From an uncultured Dehalococcoidia bacterium (GTDB taxonomy: Bacteria > Chloroflexota > Dehalococcoidia > Lucifugimonadales > UBA1123): a stretch of 64,000 nt of DNA. The stretch lies in assembly GCA_951812505.1 (NCBI GenBank), contig CATOSI010000002.1, forward strand, positions 682,001 to 746,000, written 5' to 3'. Shown piece after piece: positions 41,449-51,897 of this stretch; positions within the stretch are counted from its first letter, which is position 1; each line of letters begins with the position of its first letter. The translations under genes were made by a program, and so were the position numbers. The notes beneath the pieces are model-generated. The model saw nothing but the letters and a program-made list of their open reading frames with translations, was not told the DNA's origin and did no database searches.

Positions 41449-44400
41449 CTAGGACTGTGAAACTATCTCCGGCAACTCGGAAAGCAGCCTGTCGAGATCC
41501 GGCACTGACAGTACCTCGTTCGCACGAACAAACAGCAACTGGACGTCCTTCACTTTCATTCCAGTGGCTGCTCCCACAGCCGAGGCATAGGCCGCGCCCT
41601 GCCACCTGTAAATGTCCATCTTAGCGGACAAAGTTGAGGCGTTGGGAACGTAGTCGGACTTGTGATCCACGATCACCAGCTTACCGTCGTGGTCCTGGTA
41701 GAGCAGGTCGATTATTCCCTCGATGACGATAGGGCCTCGCTCAGTTTCTACCTTGCCCGCAACCGGGATTTCAGACCACAGCCGCGGCGCCCTGAACGCC
41801 TCCGAAACGGCAGGATGCCTCAACGCTCGACCTGCCAACACAGCCAACTCGCTCAGGCTGGACGATACACCGTGCGCCGCGGCATGGGTCTCCGCCAGAT
41901 TATCGAGCACACCTCCAATATTCGGCAGAATGTCGTCCACAGTAGAGCCTTCATCAAGGGGCAGGTCTTCGGAAATCATCTCCACGAACTCCTGCAGCAC
42001 GGCGTGGAGCGCGCTCCCGAACGCTGTCCCTCCCCGTCCGCGGATGATGGACTGCTCATCATCCGGCTCAGAGTCCTTGTCCTCGATCTCCTCCGCATTC
42101 ACGACGGTCCCGACGGTCCGCGCCAGTTGAGTCGCGGTCACCGCAGAAGGAAGCGACCTCGCTTCAATGGCGCCGTTCCGGTCGTCGAGCCAGGTATCGG
42201 GATCGTAACCTTTAATCTCTACTGCATCGGGCGCCGCCGATACCAATTTGAGATTGTCGAACGCATCCACTGCCGCATCTGCGTAGAGTCCCTCCATCTC
42301 TGGCAGATGTTCTTCTATCTGGGACGTTACACCATTCGATTGTCGGTTGCGCGGAGCGGTGGACCTGTACATGCTGACGAAGAGATGATCGCGTGCCCGC
42401 GTCGTTGCCACATACGCCAGACGCACCTGCTCTGCCCCACCGTGGGCGTCCTCTTTCTCCTGCAGCCGGGAGTATCGCCGGGACGCAATCGAGCCAAGTT
42501 TCACCTCGGCCATGTCAGCATCCGGGTCGAAGAACAGGGGCTTGTCATTCCGCCTGGGATCCTGTGCAAGACCCAGGACGAAGACTACCGGAAACTCCAG
42601 GCCCTTGGAGGCGTGCATCGTCATTATCCTGACCGCATCATCGTCTGTGTCCGGAACGACCACCTCCGCTATCCGGGCGCGCTCCTCCTGCTGAAGCTCC
42701 ACCCACTGGATGAACTGGTAGAGGTTCAGGGGTTGGGCGTCCGGACTGACAAGACGTCCGAATTCAAGCGTCCTGGCCTGCTCGGTCAGGAAACGCCGCC
42801 GGCGCCAGGTCTCCCGGGGCCTGCTCTCGGCCAGATCCAGCTCGTCGAGTCTTCGCTCCTGTATGAACTCGGATATCAGGCGGGACACGCCGGTCGTCTG
42901 GCGCATCTCGTTGAACTCTCGCAGCTTGAGGAGTCCGGAGCGCACGCTCGAAAGGGACGAATCAGTTGCCAGGTTCTGACGAATAATCTCACTCCTCTCG
43001 TTGGACAGCGCCCTGTCGCCGAGAAGCGCGGAGCGGTAGTTCCATGAGCCGCGCGCGTCGCGCCAGCAGAGCAGGTCCAGGTCCGAGCACGCGAACGCGG
43101 ACGAGCGCAGCGCCGCCACGACGGACACCTCGTCCGAGGGGTCGTCGATGGCGCGAAGACAGTTGAGCAGGTCCCTTATCTCCTGGGTATCGAACAGCAA
43201 AGAGCCGCCCTCTATCCGGTAAGGGATTCCGGCGCTCTCCAGCTGTCGCGTGAGGACATTCAAGCCGGTCCTAGACCGGACCAGGATGCAGATGTCCTGC
43301 AGCTTCGCCTTCCTGACCTGTCCAAGACCCTTGTCATAGACCTTCAGGCCCTCGTCGTCCGATACCGAGGAAACTATGATGTTGGCAAGGTGCTGTGCCT
43401 CCCGAATTCGAGTAGGACCGGCTGTCAGGTCCACCGGCTCCCCGAACAACTGCACCGATGCCGCGACATCGCCATTCTGAAGACCTGAATTGGGTGCGAG
43501 CAGCGAATATTCCGCCTGTATGCCCGGAAGATACTCCATGAGACCGCAATCTCCGAACACCGCGTTCACCCAGTCAAGAACCGGTGCCTGGGAGCGGCGG
43601 TTCTCGCTGAGCGACAGTGGCTCGAGTTGTCCGCCGTCTTTCACCGTCTGTGTGACTCCCATGTCGGCGCCGCGGAAGCGGTAGATCGCCTGCTTGCCGT
43701 CGCCAACGACGAACATCTTCCCGGGAGTGAGTGGCAGCGTGTGCCATGGACGGCCCTTCACGTTTGCGTCAGGCTCGGCAGCCAGGTAGAACGCTATCTC
43801 GGCCTGAAGGGGGTCAGTATCCTGAAACTCGTCTATCAGAATGTGGGAGTAGCGCCGCTGGAAATAGGACCGCGTGGCGGGGTTGTCCCGAAGTGCGTTC
43901 CGCGCCCACACCAGCAGGTCCCTGAAGTTCGCCTCGCCATCGGACCTGCGAGCGGACTCGCTAGCCCGGGCGAAACGTCCAAGCTCGTTCAGCAGCGGAG
44001 TGAGTGGGACGAACTTGACAGCGGCCTGAAGGGCCTCGCCAGCAGCCCGAAACTCGTCCCTGACTTCCTTCGGGGTCATGCCCCAGTTGCGATTGGAGCC
44101 CACCGATCCATAGGGAGTCACACGTTCACCAGATTCCAAAGCACGTGCCGCATCGACGGGATCGTCATCCACTTCGCCCACGGCTTCCACCGTCTCGATC
44201 GCGTCAAACAGCTGCCCGTACAGCCTGTCGGACGGATTCGAGCACTCTCCGGCCAGATCGTTGAGCGCCTCCAGCGTTGAATCGACGACGGTCCCCAGGC
44301 CACTTTCCATTATCACGTCACCGTCGGGAAATCTGTGCAGGTCATCGGAGATCGCCAGAGCGACGGCCTTCCACTTCCCTATGTCGCCTTCGGTCACCGC

Positions 44401-44934
44401 GAGGTATCTCAAGGAGGCCGCCAGTTCCTGCGAGATGTCTGCGTCCCGTGAAAGGGTCCTCTCGAGCCATTCACCCCACCGCTCGTTGAATCGCTCGGAG
44501 TCCGTGATCTCGTCCAGATTCATCCAGCCCGGCGGAAGCCCGGCGTCGAGCGGGCGCTCACGCAGCAGCTGGGCGGCGAAACTGTGAATGGTCTGTACCG
44601 AAGCCTCGTCAAGCTCCGAGACCGCGCGCTCCAGATGCTTTATGTCCTGGTCGGCCAGGTCCGCAGCGAGCAGGTCCTGGTCGTTCTGGGGGTTGTTCTG
44701 ATCGAGGAGTTGCTCCAGGCGAGAGCGGACACGCTCGGAGAGCTCGGCCGCAGCCGCCTCGGTGAAAGTTATCGCGACGATGTCCCTCATCCGCGCACCA
44801 CTCTTAACCAGCGCCACAACCCGGCTCACCAGCGCGTACGTCTTTCCCGTTCCCGCCCCCGCCTCGATGATGAGGTTGGTGGACAGGTCGTTTGCGATCC
44901 TGTGAAGGGTCTGTTCGTCAGCCGTCATCATCAT
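41449..44934 (-). CDS. addA: AddA-like helicase-nuclease
   Basis: About 1,161 residues from one of three tandem ATG codons (44934, 44931, 44928), overlapping the addB stop at 44918. Superfamily 1 (UvrD) motifs are clear: Walker A AGAGTGKT (25-32), Walker B ILIDEFQDTDPLQ, and GDGKQAIYRFRGAD. The late helicase motif VRIMTMHASKGLEFPVV and the C-terminal nuclease motif GIIDLLYQDHDGK with VDHKSDY (PD-(D/E)xK) are present. With AddB it forms the RecBCD-like complex that resects double-strand breaks to start recombination and degrades phage DNA. The long N-terminal extension in the same frame lies within addB and is not coding. Confidence 0.9.
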   Translation of the reverse strand: MMMTADEQTLHRIANDLSTNLIIEAGAGTGKTYALVSRVVALVKSGARMRDIVAITFTEAAAAELSERVRSRLEQLLDQNNPQNDQDLLAADLADQDIKHLERAVSELDEASVQTIHSFAAQLLRERPLDAGLPPGWMNLDEITDSERFNERWGEWLERTLSRDADISQELAASLRYLAVTEGDIGKWKAVALAISDDLHRFPDGDVIMESGLGTVVDSTLEALNDLAGECSNPSDRLYGQLFDAIETVEAVGEVDDDPVDAARALESGERVTPYGSVGSNRNWGMTPKEVRDEFRAAGEALQAAVKFVPLTPLLNELGRFARASESARRSDGEANFRDLLVWARNALRDNPATRSYFQRRYSHILIDEFQDTDPLQAEIAFYLAAEPDANVKGRPWHTLPLTPGKMFVVGDGKQAIYRFRGADMGVTQTVKDGGQLEPLSLSENRRSQAPVLDWVNAVFGDCGLMEYLPGIQAEYSLLAPNSGLQNGDVAASVQLFGEPVDLTAGPTRIREAQHLANIIVSSVSDDEGLKVYDKGLGQVRKAKLQDICILVRSRTGLNVLTRQLESAGIPYRIEGGSLLFDTQEIRDLLNCLRAIDDPSDEVSVVAALRSSAFACSDLDLLCWRDARGSWNYRSALLGDRALSNERSEIIRQNLATDSSLSSVRSGLLKLREFNEMRQTTGVSRLISEFIQERRLDELDLAESRPRETWRRRRFLTEQARTLEFGRLVSPDAQPLNLYQFIQWVELQQEERARIAEVVVPDTDDDAVRIMTMHASKGLEFPVVFVLGLAQDPRRNDKPLFFDPDADMAEVKLGSIASRRYSRLQEKEDAHGGAEQVRLAYVATTRARDHLFVSMYRSTAPRNRQSNGVTSQIEEHLPEMEGLYADAAVDAFDNLKLVSAAPDAVEIKGYDPDTWLDDRNGAIEARSLPSAVTATQLARTVGTVVNAEEIEDKDSEPDDEQSIIRGRGGTAFGSALHAVLQEFVEMISEDLPLDEGSTVDDILPNIGGVLDNLAETHAAAHGVSSSLSELAVLAGRALRHPAVSEAFRAPRLWSEIPVAGKVETERGPIVIEGIIDLLYQDHDGKLVIVDHKSDYVPNASTLSAKMDIYRWQGAAYASAVGAATGMKVKDVQLLFVRANEVLSVPDLDRLLSELPEIVSQS

Positions 44935-47900
44935 CGTCGTCCGCCATGGATGCCCTGTTGCCCAGCCGGTTGAATGGCGCAGCTCTGGGGTCTGTCCTGC
45001 CCTTGCGTTCCCATATCCGGCGCTTGCGCGACGGGCACAACTGCTTGAAGTCGCAGTAGTTGCAGTTACCGCCCCACTCGTCGCCATCGCTCTGCTCCGG
45101 TGTCGCGGGGAACACACCCTCCCTGACCATCCCCACGATGAGTCCGAGGGACTCGCGGAACCGCTCCCTGTCTTCCTCGGTGTATTTGCCAACGTCATGA
45201 ACATACCTGTCATGAAGGGGGAAGCAGTACGAGGCGGAGACGAGCTTGTCCGGATACATGACCTGGGCTGCCTCCAGGTACACCGGGAGCTGCAGCGCTC
45301 GTCCGTTGGCGACGCTGCGGTCCGGCTCTACACCGCCTCTCTTCTCACGGTAGTAGTCAGGGTTGCCGGTCTTGAAGTCGCGCACCCTCACCTCGTCTCC
45401 AAGCACGTCCACCCGGTCTATCTTCCCTCGGAAGTGGACCTCTCCGAAGCCGTCGAGCTCGATCGACACGCCACATTCTTCTGGGTCCTCGCCAAAATTG
45501 ACCTCCGCGGCGGAGCTCTCCGGTATCCTGCCGAGCCACTCACTCTCGGCCGCGAGGAACTGCCCGATCCCATCACGAATCTTGTCCTTCTCGATCTCCC
45601 ACAGCAGATGATAGCCGGTCGCGCCCCTGGACTCGGTTTTCTCGAACTCCTCCTCCGCAATCGAGATCAACTCTTCCTCGGTCGTGCATTCTTCTTCCAC
45701 GAAGCGCTCCAGTATCTTATGAACCAGCAGTCCGCGGTCCATGTTGGAGAGTTCGCCGTCGTCGTCCTCGGCGGGCGCGGATATGCCCAGCGCCCTGCCC
45801 AGGAAGTACCTGTACGGACAGTTCGCCAGCGTCTCAAGCGCGCTCGGCGATATGGGGCGGTCGGCGGTCCCAACGTTCTCGAGACGGGGACTCGCGGGGC
45901 CGACCAAGCCGTCCCATTCGGACAGGAGGTCGCCCGAGCGGGCGTCCCTGGCGTGAAGGGCGCCGACCATCCTGGAGTCTTGCGCTATTGCCGGGTGCTG
46001 CTCTACGTGTTCGGGCGGAAGGCCGATCATATGCGAGAGACTATAGTCGGAGGCGTCCGCGGGCTTCACGTACGAACCGGCCACCTGCCGAAGTCCCGCC
46101 TCCCTGGAGGCGACGAAAGTGAGCCATGGTTTGTCGCCCGCGTCCTGGGTGATGGTTTCGTAGGTCAGGCGCTCGTTGGCGCCAGATTTCCTGTGAAGAA
46201 TGTTCGCTGCCTCTATGAGCCATCTGGAAGGATAGGAGGCGGCGCGTTCCGCGGTGGCCGCGGGCCAGCTCAATACCGCGCTGCCGGCAGAGGCAATGGC
46301 TGAGAGGAAGTCATACCGCTCCAACGCCATCTCCCTCTGTGCCGACGACGAGTTTGAGCCGAGCCAGGGACTGGTCACCGCGCGCGGCGGAAACTGCTTT
46401 TCGACCATGCCGACAACATAAACTCTGGCGTAGTCCGCGCCGGCTATTCCTGCGGGCGGACCCAGGTACACGCCACTACCAACCGGCCGGCCCCTGTCCG
46501 AGACCGGGCTCTGAAGCCCCTCCTGCACCGCCTGCCTAAGCTCTTGGGCGCTGAATGGCGCGTCCCACTCGTCGAGTCCCTCCATGCTGACCAGAAACTC
46601 GTCGATACGCCGCCGGTCCTCGGGCGACTCCTCCCTCACCGCCCAGCGGTAGGATATGAGCATATGCTTGAGCTTCACGGACGCTGACCGCCAGGTTCCG
46701 CCGGTATCAGCCAGGTCTCCGAGAGAGTGGGAAAGAGCGCTCACGAACTGTCCGAGTTCGGTCGCCCTGCGACTTTCTTCTTGAACGCGGTCAGGTATTT
46801 CCTCTTCGCGTTCCAAGTAGCGTGCTACCTCCTGGCTGACGTGGGCCTCAAGACGGCTCTCCCACAGATCGGGCGAACCGCCGGCTCTGGCCTGCCGGGA
46901 CAGCCTGGCCCACTGGGAGGCTGGAACCAACTGCGATGAGGCGCCGTGCTCATCTGACACCACCGTGTTCCTGACGGGAGTCGAGGTTATCCACTCGATG
47001 AAACGCTCCCTTTCGATGATTCCCTCACCGCCCAGGCTGGATGCCATGTCCACCAGGCCCAGGAGGAGCAAGCCTGACGGTGTGTTGGCCAGGGTCCTGC
47101 GCTCCATTCCAGAATAGGGCACTCCCGCGATGTCCAGCGCCTGGCGGAGCAGGCTGGCGTAGGGGTTGTCCTGCCTGTATATGACGGCGGTCCGGTGGAA
47201 GGGCGGATCATCCGCAACAATGGACCGTACAACGATCCTGACCTCTTCCTCCGGGTCCGGCGCGGCGACTATCGAAAGGCTGCCGTCCCCGGCAAGCTGT
47301 TGAAATGGAGAAACGGTGGCTGGCGTCGGAACGTCCTGGTCCGTTAGCCGGCCAAGAAGATCATGCACCGGCTCGTCGGCCTCGTCGTCTCCCGCCAGGC
47401 CGAGGATGACGTCGCACATGGATCGCTCAAGCAGCGCCTTCGCAAGTTGGATGTCGCTGGTAGATAGGCGTCTTGGCAAGTAGTAGATGACCTGGGGCAG
47501 CCGACATGGTGCGTTATGGCTCTCGGATACGGACTCCGCCGCCATTGCGGAGACTTCCGCGGGTGTGTAGTAGCCCCTGCGATGGACAAGATCGATAAAG
47601 TCCTTCAGAAGGCGTTCCGCGAGCGCGTTCATGGCGCTGCCGTCGCCGGGATCAGCAGCCGGAGCTGGCTCCTGCATACGCCTGAAGGCTGCGGCGAGGG
47701 AGTTTCGCATGAGGCGGCCACCCTGCGCATCGAAGCCGTGTCGTCTCACGCTGTCCTCCGCTACCGCTCTAACTGCCTGGCGCTCCAGGAGCCAGGTGAG
47801 AGGCTTCAGGCCACGGGAGCGCAGGAAGGGAGCCGCGAGCTCCGCTGCGAGGCGACGGCCAGTCTGCACGGTCACGTTCACCGTGCCGGAGGCGCCCAGA

Positions 47901-48118
47901 TGGTGGCGCAGCGCGGTCGCCGCGTCGAAGTGGTCGGCGATGACGACCACCCTGGCGAAGGGATCATCGCTCTGGGCACGGCTGATGGCGTTCTCGAGTT
48001 CAGACAGGCTTGAGTTGCCAACGCTGTTTAGTATTAAGGATGGGGCTTCTCGGATCATCGAAATGGGGCAACGACGCTGGGATTTCAGAATCTCGAGATC
48101 AGAAGTACGTCCAATCAT
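44918..48118 (-). CDS. addB: AddB-like nuclease subunit
   Basis: Up to 1,066 residues (an internal ATG at 48058 gives 1,046). The N-terminal region is a degenerate helicase fold. Near the C-terminus are LANCPYRYFLGRALGI, RGLLVHKILERF and the nuclease motif GKIDRVDVLGDEVRVRDFKTG. Three further Cys follow in CNYCDFKQLCP. One early and three late Cys are the iron-sulfur ligands of AddB. It pairs with AddA, whose gene follows with a short overlap. The acidic C-terminal tail (ADDDDDDG) is unusual but may only reflect the overlap. Confidence 0.88.
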   Translation of the reverse strand: MIGRTSDLEILKSQRRCPISMIREAPSLILNSVGNSSLSELENAISRAQSDDPFARVVVIADHFDAATALRHHLGASGTVNVTVQTGRRLAAELAAPFLRSRGLKPLTWLLERQAVRAVAEDSVRRHGFDAQGGRLMRNSLAAAFRRMQEPAPAADPGDGSAMNALAERLLKDFIDLVHRRGYYTPAEVSAMAAESVSESHNAPCRLPQVIYYLPRRLSTSDIQLAKALLERSMCDVILGLAGDDEADEPVHDLLGRLTDQDVPTPATVSPFQQLAGDGSLSIVAAPDPEEEVRIVVRSIVADDPPFHRTAVIYRQDNPYASLLRQALDIAGVPYSGMERRTLANTPSGLLLLGLVDMASSLGGEGIIERERFIEWITSTPVRNTVVSDEHGASSQLVPASQWARLSRQARAGGSPDLWESRLEAHVSQEVARYLEREEEIPDRVQEESRRATELGQFVSALSHSLGDLADTGGTWRSASVKLKHMLISYRWAVREESPEDRRRIDEFLVSMEGLDEWDAPFSAQELRQAVQEGLQSPVSDRGRPVGSGVYLGPPAGIAGADYARVYVVGMVEKQFPPRAVTSPWLGSNSSSAQREMALERYDFLSAIASAGSAVLSWPAATAERAASYPSRWLIEAANILHRKSGANERLTYETITQDAGDKPWLTFVASREAGLRQVAGSYVKPADASDYSLSHMIGLPPEHVEQHPAIAQDSRMVGALHARDARSGDLLSEWDGLVGPASPRLENVGTADRPISPSALETLANCPYRYFLGRALGISAPAEDDDGELSNMDRGLLVHKILERFVEEECTTEEELISIAEEEFEKTESRGATGYHLLWEIEKDKIRDGIGQFLAAESEWLGRIPESSAAEVNFGEDPEECGVSIELDGFGEVHFRGKIDRVDVLGDEVRVRDFKTGNPDYYREKRGGVEPDRSVANGRALQLPVYLEAAQVMYPDKLVSASYCFPLHDRYVHDVGKYTEEDRERFRESLGLIVGMVREGVFPATPEQSDGDEWGGNCNYCDFKQLCPSRKRRIWERKGRTDPRAAPFNRLGNRASMADDDDDDG

Positions 48119-48339
48119 AACCCGTACTTCTCTACACGAGAACTCTCCACCAGTATAGTTGAGGGGGTTATTCCTTCTCCTCTATGCCGACGATTTCAAG
48201 GATTCCTCACGCGAAGGACGGTTACATGACGCCATAGACTTAACCGATTAGGCGCTGGAAGACGATCGCCATCCGCACAGAACCATCCCGTCTCACCCAA
48301 CGAAGATCAGCACTGTGTCCGGACAACTGGATTACCGTG

Positions 48340-49896
48340 TCACACAAGGTTCTCAATCTTCTCATTGAGAATTCCCACCTGCCTATCCAGTCCATTACGC
48401 ACGATCCGTGCACGATCCAGTATTCTGGATACTTGCTTATCAATGGTCTCAGCGGATTTCTTTATCTCCTCCAAGCCGTTGGCCTGACGTTCGATCTCTA
48501 AGACGGCTTTCTGAATTTCCTCAATCTCAGTCCCTACCGCGTTGCTCTGACTTTGATCTTGAACACATAGGGCCTTAGCGACCGACAGACCCGCATCAAG
48601 CACTACATCACTCAATTCGTCTTCAGAATCCCAAACGATGATGACATCACTTCCATTTCTAGTAAAGGGTTCAAGTCCCTCGGGAGCACTGCGCTTTGAG
48701 AAGACGAAAATGCCAATCTGAGCATCGCGATTCCTTCTAGACTCTTCAATTTCAGCCAATGCCTTATCCAGCTTGTATGAATTATCCTCTTTTGCCTCAA
48801 TTACAATCCGTGCCCCGGATGCGGCATGCTCGCAGCCCAGCTGAATGACGATGTCACCCTTCTTGTTATTCTTGATACGTCCCGTAGTATTTCCTGTGTG
48901 AGTTGCGATGTCGCCTGCCTTTTGACTACGCTCACTCACATAAGAGAATACAGCCTCCTCAAAGACAATGCCGTGCCGCGTGGAGCGCTCTGATTCCCGC
49001 TTTCGCGCGGTCATTTCAGCCAAGGCTATTTTCACTTCTTCTTGGAATCGGGCGTTGGTGTCTTGCTGACCATTGAGAATGTCGATCAGATCGCCTCGCA
49101 TTCTTGCCAGAGCCGAACCGTTTTCATCAAGAGAGAATTCCTTGCTGATTTGACTTTGGGCGCGCTCCACGCGATTCATGAGACGAGAGAGGGCCGAATC
49201 CTCCTTGTCAAGGGAGAATTCACTGGTTACGGCATCCACTCGTTCTCTCAACGCTTCACTCACTTCGCCATGGTTATTCTTCAACTCGACCACCAAGCGG
49301 CTGAGAGCCCCATCACCGTTGTCAAGGGAGAATTCACTGAGAATGCGGTCGCGCTGCAAAGCAAGAGTTTCGTCCGTTGATTTAGCCAAAAGACTAATTA
49401 GTCCATCGGAAGAACCGGGATCAAGGGTCTTCATAATGGGACTACCATTGCCCACGTGTTCAGTTAGTGTCCTTGCCAGCTGCGACCCTTCACCAGCGAT
49501 CTGGTTGCGAATTACACGTTCCAAATCCCCACCGTCGTCAACCAACAACTTCACCCTCTCATTGAATCTGCCATTGTCAGGATCAAAGTAGTCCTTGAGA
49601 CAGTTGGCTATCTGACTTGTCACTTCACTCTGATGACTTTCTAAAGCACCGCGCATGTTGGCAATAAAGATTTCCCCCTCCTGCCTAATATGCTCGGCGT
49701 CGATTCGTCCCTGAGCCTGCCTCAGGGCAATGGCTCCTATCTTCAGTGCCGCGACTGCGTACTCACTACGTTCTTGGCCTTCCCGGTAACCACTCAGCAC
49801 CTCACATAACTCACGATCAGTGATGGTGAGATGTAATTCGATACTCTGGGTCTCACTGAAGACTTTGCCATTAGTTACGTTACCATTTACTGCCAT
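48340..49896 (-). CDS. Coiled-coil protein with PD-(D/E)xK-like nuclease domain
   Basis: 518 residues, GAGG close before ATG 49896. The first half is a long coiled coil with three repeats of the motif EFSLDxxxSAL(S/A)R at about 189, 227 and 254. The domain at about 305-425 has KGDIVIQLG (Asp348), then VIEAKEDNSY (Glu367-x-Lys369) and IGIFVFSK, a good PD-(D/E)xK pattern. A second coiled coil ends the protein. The layout recalls RmuC-like proteins, but I do not recognise a named family. The gene follows addB on the same strand after 220 bp. A role in DNA processing or defence is inferred. Confidence 0.65.
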   Translation of the reverse strand: MAVNGNVTNGKVFSETQSIELHLTITDRELCEVLSGYREGQERSEYAVAALKIGAIALRQAQGRIDAEHIRQEGEIFIANMRGALESHQSEVTSQIANCLKDYFDPDNGRFNERVKLLVDDGGDLERVIRNQIAGEGSQLARTLTEHVGNGSPIMKTLDPGSSDGLISLLAKSTDETLALQRDRILSEFSLDNGDGALSRLVVELKNNHGEVSEALRERVDAVTSEFSLDKEDSALSRLMNRVERAQSQISKEFSLDENGSALARMRGDLIDILNGQQDTNARFQEEVKIALAEMTARKRESERSTRHGIVFEEAVFSYVSERSQKAGDIATHTGNTTGRIKNNKKGDIVIQLGCEHAASGARIVIEAKEDNSYKLDKALAEIEESRRNRDAQIGIFVFSKRSAPEGLEPFTRNGSDVIIVWDSEDELSDVVLDAGLSVAKALCVQDQSQSNAVGTEIEEIQKAVLEIERQANGLEEIKKSAETIDKQVSRILDRARIVRNGLDRQVGILNEKIENLV

Positions 49897-50012
49897 AATT
49901 CCTCGCCTGAGTCGTTTATGTTGAAATAGAGAAACCGTCAGTTAGCGTGGCCAGAATACCATAGAACCCGCAGAATATTCGTCACCGACCACCACACTGG
50001 AGGGCGATAGGC

Positions 50013-50438
50013 TCAGGGCTCCTCCACAAGTAGCCCTTCCTCAAGAAGGCCAGCAATTTCATCCAGCATCTCTCGAACCCTGGAAATATTCACCTGGCAG
50101 GCATAGACCAGCGGACGGTCCCTGCTCATCAACGCACGATACGTCTCAAGGGGTGGATTCCTGATCCCGTCCACGCTCTCGTCTACCCTGCCCTCGAACT
50201 TTTCCTCCACCGAGTCCTCATAGGCATAACTGAACGTAGCATTTCGGGTACCCATGTATCGCGCGTGCCTGAGATATGCCAGAGTGAAGTCGTAGCAGAC
50301 CTCGGCAAACTCGCGACATTGTTCAGCCATTACACTGTCGGCGGGATGCCTGTAGTAGTCTTCCCACGATATGAGCGCTCGCTCCAGACAGCGGTGTGCC
50401 GCGCGAAGGCTTCGCGCAATCGTATATTCCATAGCCAT
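50013..50438 (-). CDS. Hypothetical helical protein
   Basis: 141 residues, almost entirely helical, with no motif that I recognise. MEYTIARSLRAAHRCLERAL begins the first helix; two more long helices follow. No signal peptide or membrane segment. It is divergent from the glycan cluster that starts at 50598, with 159 bp between them. Confidence 0.55.
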   Translation of the reverse strand: MAMEYTIARSLRAAHRCLERALISWEDYYRHPADSVMAEQCREFAEVCYDFTLAYLRHARYMGTRNATFSYAYEDSVEEKFEGRVDESVDGIRNPPLETYRALMSRDRPLVYACQVNISRVREMLDEIAGLLEEGLLVEEP

Positions 50439-50597
50439 GGCCTCCTACCTATTCCGCGGTAAATCGCCGGACGGAATGGACCTGCAACCTGTCTTGGACG
50501 ATGCACTGATCGCGATTATATAATAGGCATGTTCGACACATGGGACTTCCATCTCATACTGTCTGGCATTCAGATGAGATACGAGGGGCTTGGTTCA

Positions 50598-51896
50598 ATG
50601 AAAATCCTGCAGGTAATACACGGCTACCCGATGCGTTACAACGCGGGCTCCGAGGTGTACACGCAGGGCCTTGCGCAGGCGCTCGCCGGGAGACACGAGG
50701 TCCACGTCTTTACCCGGCAGGAGAACGCCTTTCTGCCCGAGTACTCGATGACGGAAGAGACAGACCCCTCGGATCCCAGGATCAGCCTTCACGTCATCAA
50801 CATGGCCCGGGCGGGCGACGGTTACAGCCACTCCGCGGTCGACGAAGCCTTTTCCGCCCTTCTCGACAAACTGCAGCCCGATGTCGTCCACATAGGACAT
50901 CTCAACCATCTCTCCACCTCCCTGGTGTTCCCCGCGCGAGAGCGGAACATTCCCATCGTCTTCACGCTCCACGACTACTGGCTCATGTGTCCCAGGGGAC
51001 AGTTCATACAGATGCATCCGCAGGACCTCTCCGATAACTGGCATCTCTGTGAGGGTCAGGATGACAGGAGATGCGCCGTCCATTGCTACCGCCGTTACTT
51101 CGGCGGCGTTTCAGAGGAACTGGACAAGGATATCGCACACTGGACCGGCTGGGTGGGCCGGAGGATGGCGCACATACGGGAGGTCTGCGACGCAGTGGAC
51201 CACTTCATAGCGCCGGCCATGTACCTGCTGGAGAGGTTCAGGGACGAGTTCGGACTGCCCAAGGACAAACTCACTTACCTGGACTACGGCTTCCACCTCG
51301 ACCGGCTGGAGTCAAGGCGGCGCGACCCCGAAGAGCCGTTCACGTTCGGCTACATAGGCACCCACATTCCGGCCAAGGGTGTCGATCATCTCATAGAGGC
51401 GTTCGGCACTCTCTCCGGCGAACCTCGCCTCCGCATATGGGGCCGCGAGCGCGGCGTTGAGACCGCCGGACTGAAGGCGCTTGCGCAGAGCCTGCCGGGG
51501 GATGCCGGAAGCCGAGTCGAGTGGCTGGGAGAATACCGCAACCCTGAGATAGTCCCGGAGGTGTTCAACCGATGCGACGCGATAGTGGTGCCGTCCATAT
51601 GGGCCGAGAACTCCCCCCTCGTCATACACGAGGCGCTCCAGGCGCGCGTGCCGGTGATAACCGCGGACTACGGCGGAATGGCCGAGTACGTCCACCACGA
51701 GCGGAACGGATTGCTCTTCAGGCACAGAGATCCGTTGTCCCTTGGAGAGCAGATGCAGATACTGGCCGACGACCCGGCACTCGCGCGCCGGCTGGGCGAG
51801 CGGGGCTACATTCAGTCCGACCACCGGAACGTACCGAACGTGAGGGAACACTCCCTGGCGGTGGAGGAGATATACGCCCGGGTCACGCGGAGGTAG
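50598..51896 (+). CDS. GT4-family glycosyltransferase
   Basis: 432 residues from ATG 50598, the natural start of the GT-B fold (MKILQVIHGYPMRYNAGSEV). The N-terminal acceptor domain has VHIGHLNHLSTS, and the C-terminal donor domain has FGYIGTHIPAKGVDHLIEAF and the nucleotide-sugar motif VPSIWAENSPLVIHEAL with the E-x7-E pattern. A longer frame from 50529 is possible but less likely. It is the first gene of a tight plus-strand group with radical SAM, methyltransferase and phosphatase genes, so it probably builds a surface glycan or glycolipid. Confidence 0.9.
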   Translation: MKILQVIHGYPMRYNAGSEVYTQGLAQALAGRHEVHVFTRQENAFLPEYSMTEETDPSDPRISLHVINMARAGDGYSHSAVDEAFSALLDKLQPDVVHIGHLNHLSTSLVFPARERNIPIVFTLHDYWLMCPRGQFIQMHPQDLSDNWHLCEGQDDRRCAVHCYRRYFGGVSEELDKDIAHWTGWVGRRMAHIREVCDAVDHFIAPAMYLLERFRDEFGLPKDKLTYLDYGFHLDRLESRRRDPEEPFTFGYIGTHIPAKGVDHLIEAFGTLSGEPRLRIWGRERGVETAGLKALAQSLPGDAGSRVEWLGEYRNPEIVPEVFNRCDAIVVPSIWAENSPLVIHEALQARVPVITADYGGMAEYVHHERNGLLFRHRDPLSLGEQMQILADDPALARRLGERGYIQSDHRNVPNVREHSLAVEEIYARVTRR

Positions 51897-51897
51897 A

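Noticed and set aside
41662-46303. Long plus-strand frames of 461 and 368 codons opposite addA and addB
   Set aside because: AddA and AddB motifs are continuous on the minus strand; these frames have no recognisable domain.
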